A stretch of 64,000 nt of DNA from CAWJKP01 sp963843465 (lineage in GTDB: Bacteria > Planctomycetota > Planctomycetia > Pirellulales > Thermoguttaceae). Location of the stretch: assembly GCA_963843465.1 (NCBI GenBank), contig CAWJKP010000003.1:434001-498000 (forward strand), read 5' to 3'. Position 1 is the first letter of the stretch. The number at the start of each line of letters is the position of its first letter. The notes under the pieces are model-generated. The model was not told the origin of the DNA and made no database searches. It saw only the letters and a list, made by a program, of their open reading frames with translations. Position numbers and translations under genes: made by a program. Positions 1 through 8,767 of this stretch are shown one piece after another.

Positions 1-811
1 TATCGGCAGGAAGATCCTGAGAACCCGGGCCCGGCTGGCTGACGGGTCCGTCCCAGAAATGGAAGGTGAAGCCGGGCGTGATCAACAGCGGCGCCAGCGG
101 ACCTTCGAAGAAGGGCAGGGCGAAGGTGGCGCTCAAATCCAAGTCGTCGATACCCAACTCGTTGACGCGCCTGCCCGGCATCCAGACGTTGTCCGCGCGT
201 ATCTCCTGCAGAAACTGCTGCATCGTAGCGAAGCTGCCCGGTCCGCACGGCGGGCCGCAGGGCAAGTAAGGGTCTTGGGGAAGGAGGCTCGGCCGCTGCG
301 TTCCCGGGACCGCAAACGGGTCCCAAGCCGGATTGGGCTGGACCACGATCGGCGGTGGCCCGATCGGGCCGCCCGCCGCAGGTCCGCCATAAGGCAATGC
401 CGGGGGCGGCGTGTAGTTCGGCGAACCCGGGGACGGGTAACCAGGAGTTCCAGGGGCCATATAACTGGGCGTCGTGCCCGGCGTTCCTGGCACTCCGCCC
501 GGCAGCGAAGGATAGACGGGGGCGGTCCCAGAGGCGGGCGGCGAACCGTACGGCGGAACCGCATTGGGAGTCTGTACAGAAAAAGGGCTGGTGGGTGCGG
601 TCCCGGTCCAGCCACTGCCGCCCGGCGGGCTACTTACGCTGCCGGAGTCGGCAGGATTGCTCGCTGGCAACTGGGCCAGCGAGTTGGAGGAATCTGGGTA
701 AGGCGGGGCATCGATCTCCGTGGGGACTCGGACTCGTTGACCCATCGCAGGCCATGGTAAGAACGCCCAGAGCGCGGCGGCCACGCCGCACGTCAGTTTG
801 GAAGTTCTCAC
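1..811 (-). CDS. Secreted Pro/Gly-rich protein, C-terminus cut by window edge
   Basis: An open minus-strand frame begins at a GTG at 811 and runs off the window at base 1. An AGGGGA ribosome site lies about 8 bases upstream. The first ~24 residues form a signal peptide (MRTSKL, then a hydrophobic stretch ending PAMGQ). About 130 residues rich in Pro, Gly, Ser and Thr follow. Then comes a more ordered part with motifs such as NELGIDDLDL and ATFALPFF, suggesting beta-strands like those of planctomycete outer-membrane or surface proteins. I do not recognise the family. The upstream ATG in another frame has no support. Export is likely; the outer-membrane idea is inference. Confidence 0.6.
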   Translation of the reverse strand, partial: MRTSKLTCGVAAALWAFLPWPAMGQRVRVPTEIDAPPYPDSSNSLAQLPASNPADSGSVSSPPGGSGWTGTAPTSPFSVQTPNAVPPYGSPPASGTAPVYPSLPGGVPGTPGTTPSYMAPGTPGYPSPGSPNYTPPPALPYGGPAAGGPIGPPPIVVQPNPAWDPFAVPGTQRPSLLPQDPYLPCGPPCGPGSFATMQQFLQEIRADNVWMPGRRVNELGIDDLDLSATFALPFFEGPLAPLLITPGFTFHFWDGPVSQPGPGSQDLPAD

Positions 812-979
812 CGGATCTTTCCCCTGAACCCATGCTGCCGGTGGGTGATGGTGCCCAACGAATAGGTGCCTGCGATGGCCCATCTCGACCGAAGGGCGCT
901 TCAATAGCAGGGACTTGCGCCAGGGTCAAGAGCGGTTCCCAGGATTGAACCACCGCCGGGCCGCCGCTAGCATGGTCCT

Positions 980-1747
980 ATGCCCCAGCCGCCCATCGAT
1001 GTCGATCTGCTTCTCCAGGCAACGTTTGTCGCCCGCGTCGAGTGCCACCAGACGCTCCGGTCCACCAACGATCGGGCCCGGCAGTGCGCCGCCGAGGGCG
1101 GACCTCTCCCCCTTTTGGTCCACGCCGAGACCCAGACCGCCGGCCGCGGACGAGGGAGCAACCGCTGGTGGACGGGTCCGGGAAGCTTGGCGTTCAGTTT
1201 GCTCCTGGACGCCGACGACCTGCGGATCAATCGCAGTCGCTCGCCCCTGGTGGCCTTGGCGGCGGCCATTGCGGTGGCGGAAACGGCCGCGGACCGGCTT
1301 CCCGACCGGCGGGTGGGGATCCATTGGCCGAATGACGTTTTCGTCGACGACCGCAAGCTGGCCGGGGTCCTCGTCGAGACGCTCTCCTCCCGGCTCTATG
1401 TGATTGGCGTCGGCATCAACACCAACAGCACGTTGGCCGACGCGCCCGACGAGTTGCGCCGCCGCGTCACCACGCTGCGGGAATTGACCGGCCAGACGCA
1501 CGATCCCACCGACGTGCTGATCGCCACGTTGCAGGATTTGGCTTCACTTCTGCTTCGCTTGGCCGCCTCGCCCGAGAAGATTGCCGCCCGGGCCAACGCA
1601 CTTTGCCTCCAGCGCGGACGTCCGTTGGTGTTGGAGACCGGCCGTCAACAAGTCGAGGGCCGCTGCGCCGGCATCGGCCCCGATGGCGGCCTGCTGTTGG
1701 ATACCTCCGACGGCCGTCGAGTTTGCTACACGGGCGTACTGCGGTAA
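980..1747 (+). CDS. birA: Biotin--[acetyl-CoA-carboxylase] ligase, no HTH domain
   Basis: The 255-residue protein attaches biotin to the biotin carboxyl carrier protein through biotinyl-AMP. It has the class I biotin ligase motifs: QTAGRGRG (52-59, adenylate loop), HWPND (115-119), KLAG (126-129, with the catalytic lysine) and VIGVGIN (141-147). The last ~45 residues resemble the small C-terminal biotin ligase domain. There is no N-terminal helix-turn-helix, so it should be an enzyme only and not a biotin-operon repressor. No strong ribosome site precedes the ATG; an ATG 8 bases upstream is out of frame. A palindromic repeat starts 6 bases after the stop. Confidence 0.92.
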   Translation: MPQPPIDVDLLLQATFVARVECHQTLRSTNDRARQCAAEGGPLPLLVHAETQTAGRGRGSNRWWTGPGSLAFSLLLDADDLRINRSRSPLVALAAAIAVAETAADRLPDRRVGIHWPNDVFVDDRKLAGVLVETLSSRLYVIGVGINTNSTLADAPDELRRRVTTLRELTGQTHDPTDVLIATLQDLASLLLRLAASPEKIAARANALCLQRGRPLVLETGRQQVEGRCAGIGPDGGLLLDTSDGRRVCYTGVLR

Positions 1748-1752
1748 TACTG

Positions 1753-1849
1753 TAGGGTGGGACAAGGACGCCTTGGCGGCCGCCGGCCCACCGGGAGATG
1801 ACAGGGCTTGGTGGGCCGGCGCTCGCTCACGCGAGCTTGTCCCACCCTA
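1753..1849. repeat. Palindromic element, family A (TAGGGTGGGACAAG)
   Basis: The ends are inverted: TAGGGTGGGACAAG on the left and CTTGTCCCACCCTA on the right. The inner arms read GGCCCACC and GGTGGGCC. Full copies also lie at 24018-24112 and 50899-50995, and a half copy at 16949-16989. It is about 97 bp with no coding capacity, so it is MITE/REP-like. Confidence 0.85.
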
Positions 1850-1859
1850 CTCGTAACCC

Positions 1860-1888
1860 TAAAGTTTACCAGGCTTGACAGCCGATCC
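1860..1888 (+). promoter_or_regulatory. Possible sigma-28 promoter for fliD
   Basis: TAAAGTTT at 1860-1867 matches the -35 consensus exactly. GCCGATCC at 1881-1888 resembles the -10 (GCCGATAA). The spacer is 13 bases instead of the usual 11-12, so support is moderate. It lies 54 bases before the fliD start. Confidence 0.35.
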
Positions 1889-1941
1889 ACTCGGAAGCGG
1901 CTCATTTCTTTCTTCGTCTGGCTCGATTCGTAGAAGCTACC

Positions 1942-4872
1942 ATGGGACAGATCCAGACCGGCGTTGGGTTGGCAAGCGGATTTCCCATCGCCTCGACCGT
2001 CAACGCCCTGATGCAGGTCGCCGAGATCCCTTTCAACGATCTCACCTCGCAGACCAACGCCATCAAACAGCAGGAAGTCGACGTCAACGAGCTCGCCTCC
2101 CTGGTCTTGGCGGCGCAGTCCGACAGCGACAACCTCGGCAAGACCAGCACCTTCAGCTCCCCCACGGCTAGCAGCAGCGACAGCAACACCCTCTCGGCCA
2201 CCGTGACGGGCACGCCGTCGCTGGGCAACTACCAGTTCACTCCCATCCAGGTCGCCCAGCAGGCGCAGTACCTCAGCTCGGGCTTCCAGAGTTCCTCAGC
2301 GGCCCTGGGCGGCGGCATGCTCACGTTTCGCTTCGGCGGCAACGTCCAGCAGAGTCTCCCGCTGGCCGACATCAACGGCGGACAGGGGCTGACCCCAGGC
2401 AGCATCCGCATCACCGATTGCAGCGGCGCCAGCGCCGAGATCGACCTCTCCAACGCCACCTCGCTCAGCGACGTGGTCAACGACATCAACAGCAACACCA
2501 CGATCAACGTCACCGCCTCCATCGTCGGCGACCATCTGCAATTGACCGATAACAGCGGACAAAATGCGTCCAGCCTGATGGTCCAAGATGTCGACGGCGG
2601 AACGACCGCCGAGTCCCTCGGCCTTGTCGGCGCCGGCGTGGATACAACGACGAATCAACACGGTACGATTGATCGAATCGCGGGACAGAGCATTGTCAAG
2701 CTCAGCTCCAGCCTGCAACTGGGCTCGCTAAACGACGGCAACGGCGTCCAGACCAACGTGGGCGTCCCCGACATCCACTACACCCTGCGCAATGGCGCCA
2801 GTGGGTACATCGACCTCTCGCCTGTGGAATCCGGCACGAGCCAGGTCGACCAGGCGACCACCCTGGGCGACATTATCACGCAAATCAACGCCGCCGCCCC
2901 GGGCGAGCTTCAGGCCCAGATCGCCCCCGACGGAACCAGTCTCGAAGTAAGAGACTTGACCACCGGAAGCGGCACGTTCACGTTGACATCCGCCTACAAC
3001 TCCCCGGCGATCCAGGAGCTGGGGCTTACCGGCCAGGCCTCGGGCGGCGTGATCGAAGGCCAGCGGATCATCGGCGGACTGAATAGCGTGCTCCTGTCCA
3101 GCCTCAACGGCGGCCAGGGGCTGGGGACGTTGGGCACCCTGAGCCTTACCGACCGCAGCGGCGCCACCGCCTCGGTCGACCTTTCCTCCTGCCAAACGCT
3201 CCAGGACGTGATCAACGCGATCAACGGGGCCGGGGTCGGCATCACCGCCGCAGTCAATGCCGCCGGCAACGGCCTCCAGCTCACCGATACCACCGGCGGC
3301 GCCAAGTCCAACCTGATCGTGGCCAGCGGCGACGGAACCAACACCGCCCAGGAACTCGGCATCGCCTCCAATGCCGCGGTCACGTCGGTCAACAGCGGCG
3401 ACCTGCACCTCCAGGTGGTGGGCGCCGACACGCTGCTGTCCGACCTCAACGGCGGCGCCGGCGTCGCCACCGGAGAAGTCAGCATCACCGACACCACCGG
3501 CAAACAGGCCACGCTCGACGTGACCAGCAGCATGCAGACCGTGGGCGACGTGATTCAGGCCATCAACCGGCTGGGCCTCAACGTCCAGGCCGAGATAAAC
3601 CCCACCGGCGACGGCATCCAGCTTGTCGACACGGGTGGCGGCACGGGACAGCTCCAGGTGGCCGAGGAGGGCTCCACCACGACGGCCGCCGACCTGCACC
3701 TGCTGGGCACCGGGACCAGCCAGCAGGTCAAGGGAACGACCGAACAGGTGATCGACGGGTCAACCACCAACTCCGTCACGCTGGCGGCCGGGGACACGCT
3801 CAGCGACCTGGTTTCCAAGATCAACGGCCTGGATGCGGGCGTCACCGCCTCGATCTTCAACGACGGCTCCAGCCTGCCCGACCGGCTGGAACTCACCAGC
3901 AACCAGACCGGCGCGGCGGGACAGTTCGTGGTCGACGCCTCCGGACTGGATTTCTCGCTCAGCCCGACGGCCGAGGGAACCGACGCTGTGCTGGCCGTCG
4001 GCTCCTCGCAGGGCGGCGGCTCCGACACGCTGGTCAGCAGCCCGTCGAACAACTTCACCAACGTCGTTTCCGGGTTGACGCTGCAAGTTCAGCAGGCATC
4101 GACGTCGCCGGTGAGCGTTTCCATCACCAACTCCAGCACCAACGCGCTGGCCAGTCTCCAGGCGTTCATCAGCGACTACAACAGCCTCGTCACCCACATC
4201 ACCAGCTTCACGAGCTACGATGCCGCGACCAATACCAAGTCGGACCTGACCGACGACCCGACCACCATGGAACTTCAGCAACAGACGGCGAACCTGGTCA
4301 GCGGGCAGATCTCCACCAGCGGGTCGATCCGGTCGCTCGCCGATCTGGGAGTGACCATCAACAGCGACGGCACGCTGGCCCTCGACCAGAGCACCTTCAA
4401 CAACGCCTACCAGTCCGATCCGGACGGGGTCCAGCAGTTTTTCACCGCGGCCAATAGCGGATTTTCCGCCCAGTTCCACAACCTGGCCCAACAGTTCGCC
4501 GCCGCGGGCACGGGGATTCTCTCGCAACAGAGTACGGCATTGGGTACGGAGGTCACCGACAACCAGCAGCAACTGACCTCGATGCAGACGTCGCTGAACA
4601 ACGAATCCGCGGCGCTCACCACCAAGTTCGACAACATGGAAGTGGCCATCAGCCAGCTCCAGAGTGAACTGAGCGTTATCAACGCCTTCTCGGAAAGCAT
4701 CAACGGCAGCAGTAGCAACAGTAGCAGCAGCACTGGCAGTAGCGCTACTCCCTACAACTTCAGCAACATCGGCAGCGGAAGCACCAGCAGCACCGGCAGC
4801 ACCGGCAGCGGGACCAGTAGCAACGGGACCAGCGGATCGACCTCCAGCAGTTCAAGCTCGACCGGCAGTTGA
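1942..4872 (+). CDS. fliD: Flagellar filament cap protein FliD (HAP2), very large
   Basis: This 976-residue protein should cap the growing filament and fold exported flagellin. The N-terminus fits the FliD N-domain (SGFPIASTVNALMQVAEIPF). The middle carries about five flagellin-hook IN-like repeats, recognisable by recurring LNGGQGL/INGAGVGI phrases. The C-terminal ~250 residues carry the FliD C-domain, with long helices near 830-920. The last ~60 residues are almost entirely Ser, Thr, Gly and Asn. E. coli FliD is about 470 residues, so this version is doubled by the repeat region. The ATG has only a weak ribosome site. fliS follows 50 bases later, apparently as an operon. Confidence 0.9.
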   Translation: MGQIQTGVGLASGFPIASTVNALMQVAEIPFNDLTSQTNAIKQQEVDVNELASLVLAAQSDSDNLGKTSTFSSPTASSSDSNTLSATVTGTPSLGNYQFTPIQVAQQAQYLSSGFQSSSAALGGGMLTFRFGGNVQQSLPLADINGGQGLTPGSIRITDCSGASAEIDLSNATSLSDVVNDINSNTTINVTASIVGDHLQLTDNSGQNASSLMVQDVDGGTTAESLGLVGAGVDTTTNQHGTIDRIAGQSIVKLSSSLQLGSLNDGNGVQTNVGVPDIHYTLRNGASGYIDLSPVESGTSQVDQATTLGDIITQINAAAPGELQAQIAPDGTSLEVRDLTTGSGTFTLTSAYNSPAIQELGLTGQASGGVIEGQRIIGGLNSVLLSSLNGGQGLGTLGTLSLTDRSGATASVDLSSCQTLQDVINAINGAGVGITAAVNAAGNGLQLTDTTGGAKSNLIVASGDGTNTAQELGIASNAAVTSVNSGDLHLQVVGADTLLSDLNGGAGVATGEVSITDTTGKQATLDVTSSMQTVGDVIQAINRLGLNVQAEINPTGDGIQLVDTGGGTGQLQVAEEGSTTTAADLHLLGTGTSQQVKGTTEQVIDGSTTNSVTLAAGDTLSDLVSKINGLDAGVTASIFNDGSSLPDRLELTSNQTGAAGQFVVDASGLDFSLSPTAEGTDAVLAVGSSQGGGSDTLVSSPSNNFTNVVSGLTLQVQQASTSPVSVSITNSSTNALASLQAFISDYNSLVTHITSFTSYDAATNTKSDLTDDPTTMELQQQTANLVSGQISTSGSIRSLADLGVTINSDGTLALDQSTFNNAYQSDPDGVQQFFTAANSGFSAQFHNLAQQFAAAGTGILSQQSTALGTEVTDNQQQLTSMQTSLNNESAALTTKFDNMEVAISQLQSELSVINAFSESINGSSSNSSSSTGSSATPYNFSNIGSGSTSSTGSTGSGTSSNGTSGSTSSSSSSTGS

Positions 4873-4922
4873 TTCACCCTACGGATTGGCACGTCCCCCC
4901 AACAAATAGAGCGGAGTGCGCG

Positions 4923-5387
4923 ATGCCCGCCTCGGCACGCAACCACTATCTGGAAACGGAAGTTCTTACCGCCACGCCGCAGAAACTGCACCTGCTGTTG
5001 ATCGAGGCCGCGATGCGCTTCGCGGAGCGGGCCCGGCGCCACTGGCGGGACGGCAACCGGGAGAAAGCTTTCCAGAGCTTGATCCTCGCTCAAGAGGCCG
5101 TCGCCAAGATGCTCAGCGGACTGAACCTCCGGGACCCCTCGCCGCTGGTGCAGCGGGTCGCCGCGGTCTACCATTTCATCTTCCGCACGCTGGTCGACGC
5201 CAACCGCCGCCGTGACGAGCGGACGCTTGACGACGCCTTGCGGGTTTTGTCCATCGAGAGGGAAACCTGGCGGCTGGTCTGTCAGCAAAACGTCGAACCT
5301 CCGCCGCCGCCTGAGGGCCACGGTGTCCCCCGCCCGCTCTCCCAGGGGTTCCGGTCGGCATCCAGTAGCTTCTCGCGGGAAGCCTGA
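4923..5387 (+). CDS. fliS: Flagellin export chaperone FliS
   Basis: The 154-residue protein resembles FliS, the cytoplasmic chaperone that binds the flagellin C-terminus before secretion. The FliS-like core starts at NHYLETEVLTATPQKL and continues as predicted helices to about residue 115. The last ~35 residues are proline- and serine-rich, beyond the usual length. The frame is open back to 4869, but the ATG at 4923 has a GGAG site 6 bases upstream and gives the standard N-terminus, so I chose it. Its position right after fliD is the usual order. Confidence 0.82.
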   Translation: MPASARNHYLETEVLTATPQKLHLLLIEAAMRFAERARRHWRDGNREKAFQSLILAQEAVAKMLSGLNLRDPSPLVQRVAAVYHFIFRTLVDANRRRDERTLDDALRVLSIERETWRLVCQQNVEPPPPPEGHGVPRPLSQGFRSASSSFSREA

Positions 5388-5435
5388 CCCCTCCTGCCAG
5401 CAGGGCGGACCTCGGCACTTTTTCCAGGCCGCGAA

Positions 5436-5517
5436 GTAGGTTATGCTTCAGCATAACATTTCCCACGTCGAATGGGTCAGCATGACATTTCCTCTGTTAT
5501 GCTGAAGCATAACCTAC
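5436..5517. repeat. Palindromic element, family D (GTAGGTTATGCTTCAGC)
   Basis: Perfect 22-bp inverted arms (5436-5457 and 5496-5517) read GTAGGTTATGCTTCAGC... and its complement, around a 38-bp loop. A second full copy lies at 57277-57337 and a single arm at 19629-19650. An ATG inside this repeat (5472) is open into the next gene but is not a credible start. Confidence 0.9.
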
Positions 5518-5549
5518 GGTCTCCGTCTCCTCCCAGGAAGCCCGAGAAA

Positions 5550-6413
5550 GTGAACGACTCCCGCTTGACGATCCGCGTCGGTCACAGCCCCGATCCGGAC
5601 GATGCCTTCATGTTCTATGCCCTGGCCAAAGAAAAGATCCAGACCGGCAAGTACCGCTTCGAGCACCAACTGGTGGACATCGAGACGCTCAATCGCCGGG
5701 CCCTAGCCGGAGAGCTGGAACTGACCGCCGTCAGCGTCCATGCCTACGCCCACCTCAGCCGGCTCTACGTCCTCTGCTCCTGTGGGGCCAGCATCGGAGA
5801 GCGTTACGGGCCGATGGTCGTGGCCCGCCGGCAGTGGCCGCTGGAAGAGTTGGCCCAGAAGACGATCGCCGTCCCCGGCACGCTGACCACCGCGTATCTC
5901 ACCCTGGGGCTATGCCTGGGCAAGGCGTTCGCTTACCTCGTGGTGCCCTTCGACAAGATCCTCGATGCCGTGGCCGCCGGTCAATATGGAGGCGTCGCCA
6001 TCGATGCGGGACTGGTCATTCATGAGGGCCAGCTCACTTACGCCCAGCAGGGGCTTGAGCTACTGGTCGATCTGGGCCAATGGTGGTTTGACCGGACCGG
6101 ACTGCCGCTGCCTTTGGGAGCCAACGCCATCCGCAGGGACCTCGGCCACCAGAGGATTCTCGAAGTACATCGATTGCTCAAGCAGAGCATCATCTACGGC
6201 CTGGAGCACCGCGACGAGGCCCTGCAGTACGCCCTGGGTTTCGGCCGCGGACTGGATCGGCAGCTTGCCGACCGTTTCGTGGCGATGTACGTCAACCACT
6301 GGACGCTGGACTTCGGCCCCCCTGGCCGGCAGGCCGTCGCCGAACTTTTGGCGCGGGGGCACGCGGCCGGCTTAGTCCCCTCGCTAGTTTCGCCGGAGTT
6401 TGTCGAGGGCTAG
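5550..6413 (+). CDS. mqnD: Menaquinone biosynthesis protein, MqnD family (1,4-dihydroxy-6-naphthoate synthase)
   Basis: In the futalosine route to menaquinone, MqnD converts cyclic dehypoxanthine futalosine to 1,4-dihydroxy-6-naphthoate. This 287-residue protein has the family's periplasmic-binding-protein-like fold signatures: HSPDPDDAFMFYAL near the start, DIETLNRRAL, AVPGTLTTAYLTL, and DAGLVIHEGQLTY. It also has GLPLPLGANAIRRDLG. I place the start at GTG 5550, with AGGAAG about 9 bases upstream. The earlier ATG at 5472 lies inside palindromic repeat D. MqnA is a related paralogue, but the sequence fits MqnD better. No other menaquinone gene is in the window. Confidence 0.82.
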   Translation: MNDSRLTIRVGHSPDPDDAFMFYALAKEKIQTGKYRFEHQLVDIETLNRRALAGELELTAVSVHAYAHLSRLYVLCSCGASIGERYGPMVVARRQWPLEELAQKTIAVPGTLTTAYLTLGLCLGKAFAYLVVPFDKILDAVAAGQYGGVAIDAGLVIHEGQLTYAQQGLELLVDLGQWWFDRTGLPLPLGANAIRRDLGHQRILEVHRLLKQSIIYGLEHRDEALQYALGFGRGLDRQLADRFVAMYVNHWTLDFGPPGRQAVAELLARGHAAGLVPSLVSPEFVEG

Positions 6414-6648
6414 CCTGTCCTTGCCCATACATCCGGCTCCCCCCTTTCCTGCCCCTGCCACGAGTTATGGTTCATCCGACTGGAGCGAACGCAACTACGA
6501 TTGCAGCGTAAGATCAAACAGCAAGAGGGGTACCGGTGCCTCTGGTATGTAGTCTCCAAGAACAAGAATACCTATAAAGAACTACTACTGGACTATCCTA
6601 AGGGGAATTGGATTTCGTCCCTCGATCCCCCATGGAGGTGGTCCGGTA

Positions 6649-8263
6649 TGGCTGCCGTAGTCCGATCTCAACGTCGTTCGCCTCGTCGCGCCCAGCCCAT
6701 TCACAAGCCTCAGGGCGTGCTCCAACCGAGAGTCCAGCGTGTTGGGCCGGAACGCTTCGGCATCGTCAGTGTCGACTGTGCCAAGGCTCGTTCCAAGTGG
6801 ATGCTCACCGACTTCTACGGCACGGTCCTGGAACCGCCGAAGGAATTGCCGCATCAGCAGGGGCACTTCGACATGGCCATCCTTCAAATCCGTGAGGCCA
6901 TGACCCGGCATGACTTGAAAGACATGGTTGTGGCAATCGAACAGACAGGAACCTATCATCAGCCCGTCAAACGGGCTTTCGAGGCCGCGGGGTTGGAATG
7001 CCGCATCGTCCATCCGCTGGCCAGCAAGCCCTTCCGTCAGGCGGCCCACCCGGGCATCAAGACGGACGACACCGATCTGGTCGGCATCTTCTCCGCGGCC
7101 ACCATGGGCTTCGGACTGATGGAGCCTGCGCTCGATCCGCAAGATCGACAATTGCGGCTCTGGGTGCGTTACCGGCGCGATCTGGTGGAGAAGCGTTCCC
7201 TCCTTTGCTGCCAGATGAAGGAGCACTGGCATGCCACGCTGCCAGGCTATAGCGCTCTGTTTGCAGATCTCTGGGGCTCGGCCGCCGGATGTCGGATTGC
7301 TCGGCAGTACGCCTCTCCCCAAGCCGTCTGCCAGGCGGGACTCGCGGGTCTGCAGCAGACGCTGCGGGAGACCGGACGGCGGGCCCAATCCGCTACCCTC
7401 CAACGGATTCTCGCCTGGGCACGCACCGCCCCTTCGGCCGATCCGGAGGCGGTTCTCCATCAACAGCTCGGCGCCTGTTGGACGACGACCGCCAGGGAAA
7501 AACCCGGGAAATTCAGGCCGCCGAAAAGGAGATCGCGACCTTGTTGGTGCGTACGCCCTACGTGCTGTTGCTGGCCTTCCCGGGGATCAACGTGGCGTCG
7601 GCGGGCGAGTTCGCCGGCGAGATGGGGCCGATCTCCCATTACGCCCAAGCCCGCGCCATCACCGGCCGCGCGGGCCTCTACCCTTCGCGCTATCAAAGCG
7701 ATCAGGTCGATCTCTGCGACGGCGCCTTGGTCCGCTGTGCCAACCGACGCCTGCGGGCGTCGCTGTTGGGCATTGCTGACAACTTGTTGCAGTGCAACGA
7801 CTACTTCCGAGGGCTGGCCGGCCGCTGGAAGGCCGGCGGCAAGGATCCCTGCCACTCCCACGTGAAGGTCGCTTGCCGCTTCAGCCGGCTGGCCTACCTG
7901 ATCGTGGCGGGAGGAGAACTCGTGCCACATCCGTGTCTCCTTCCCAGGAGTGCGATCCTCGACAAACTGATCGAATTCCATCAGCAACACCAGACGCCAC
8001 CCGACCGCATGCTGGCCGAACTCCAGACGGCGGCCGACGGACTGCCGCGCGGCGAATACGCTCACGAGGCGGTGCCACTGGTAAAGCGTCTGGCAGAGAC
8101 TCGCATCGCCCGGCGGCGTGGTCCCCAGCCGATCGGCGATCTCCTGCCGCTGCTGCTGGCCAAACTGGGGATCGGTGATGTACAATCGATGGCTGCAGGG
8201 GTTCGGGACCTCAGCTCGTCGCTTGGGCCAAAAGGCCACAACGCCTTGGTTCCTCGTGGGTAA
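6649..8263 (+). pseudogene. IS110-family transposase, one frameshift
   Basis: IS110 transposases carry an N-terminal DEDD RuvC-like domain and a C-terminal Tnp domain with a catalytic serine. Here the N-terminal part is clear (VSVDCAKARSKWMLTDFYG, then VVAIEQTGTYHQPVKRAFEA and GIKTDDTDLVGIF). The C-terminal part is clear in another frame (LLAFPGINVASAGEFAGEMG, ITGRAGLYPSRYQSDQVD). The frames would join if one C were restored near 7474, giving QQLGALLDDDRQGK. No IS110-style slippery programme is evident, so this is a mutation or a sequencing error. ATG 6649 is the likely start; the frame is open further upstream. Confidence 0.85.
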
Positions 8264-8489
8264 AACCCTTAGAGAAGACTGGCGCTCTGTCGGACCATTT
8301 GTGCCTGATACGGCAGTTTGGGGTCCCAACCCCGCATGTACCAGAATGGCAATCCGTGGTCTTCGCCCACGACAGAGAGCACCTCTTGGCCCTGGTTGAC
8401 CCCCGACCCCTGCTCTTTCAAAAAACCTGCCTTCCGGCGGGCCGTGGATACTATGCGCTCGTTTCATTTCCCCGATTTCCCATAGCACT
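8264..8489 (+). other. IS110 right non-coding end, candidate bridge RNA region
   Basis: IS110 elements express a structured bridge RNA from a non-coding end. This right end is the longer one (about 225 bp). It can form a long-range stem between CTCTGTCG (8287-8294) and CGACAGAG (8373-8380), with an internal GGGG/CCCC hairpin near 8320-8335. It also holds ACCTCTTGG at about 8387, sharing CCTCTT with the target. The RNA assignment is inference. Confidence 0.35.
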
Positions 8490-8580
8490 CTTCTCTGCTC
8501 GCGTGTCTCCGTTCGTTCAAACGACGGATCGTGCAGGCCGTCGCGGCTACCGACTGGAATCAGAGAAGAGGCACCGGTAC
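8490..8580. repeat. Right part of the palindrome split by IS110 (family I)
   Basis: CAGAGAAGAGGCACCGGTAC (8561-8580) is the inverse of GTACCGGTGCCTC at 6530-6542 plus TTCTCTG at 8491-8497. Related palindromes with the TCTTCTCTG / CAGAGAAGA core lie at 42924-42982 and 43071-43153. Confidence 0.7.
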
Positions 8581-8767
8581 TCGGCGCCATCCCGCCCTTC
8601 GAGCGTCCTACGTTCGCCTGCGCCGAATGAGCCAGAGCTAGGTATGCTGTCCCCGGGACTGGTGCGCCCCCCAGTGGCGCACCGACTCATCGTTATGCAT
8701 GCGCTTTGTCCGGCGTAGGCTCAGGATCCCAAGAATTCCGAGAGGTACGGAATCCAGTGAAGACCTG

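Larger units (their letters stand above)
6541..8489 (+). mobile_element. IS110-family insertion sequence inserted in a palindromic repeat
   Basis: The element spans a single IS110-type transposase gene and non-coding ends of about 100 bp (left) and 225 bp (right). Its flanks are the two pieces of one palindrome: GTACCGGTGCCTCT ends at 6543, and CTCTTCTCTG resumes at 8488. The 4 bases CTCT are shared by both junctions. That fits the short core (often CT) seen when IS110 elements recombine into a target. Boundaries were inferred from the interrupted palindrome and carry an uncertainty of 2-4 bases. Confidence 0.7.

Noticed and set aside
5472..5549. Upstream ATG start for mqnD
   Set aside because: It lies in the palindromic repeat at 5436-5517. 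GTG 5550 has a ribosome site and matches the family start.
7465..7500. Programmed -1 frameshift in the IS110 transposase at GGGAAAAAC
   Set aside because: The conserved downstream protein already begins before the A-run (LLDDDRQGK), so the frame change must lie upstream, near 7474. IS110 is not known to use frameshifting.
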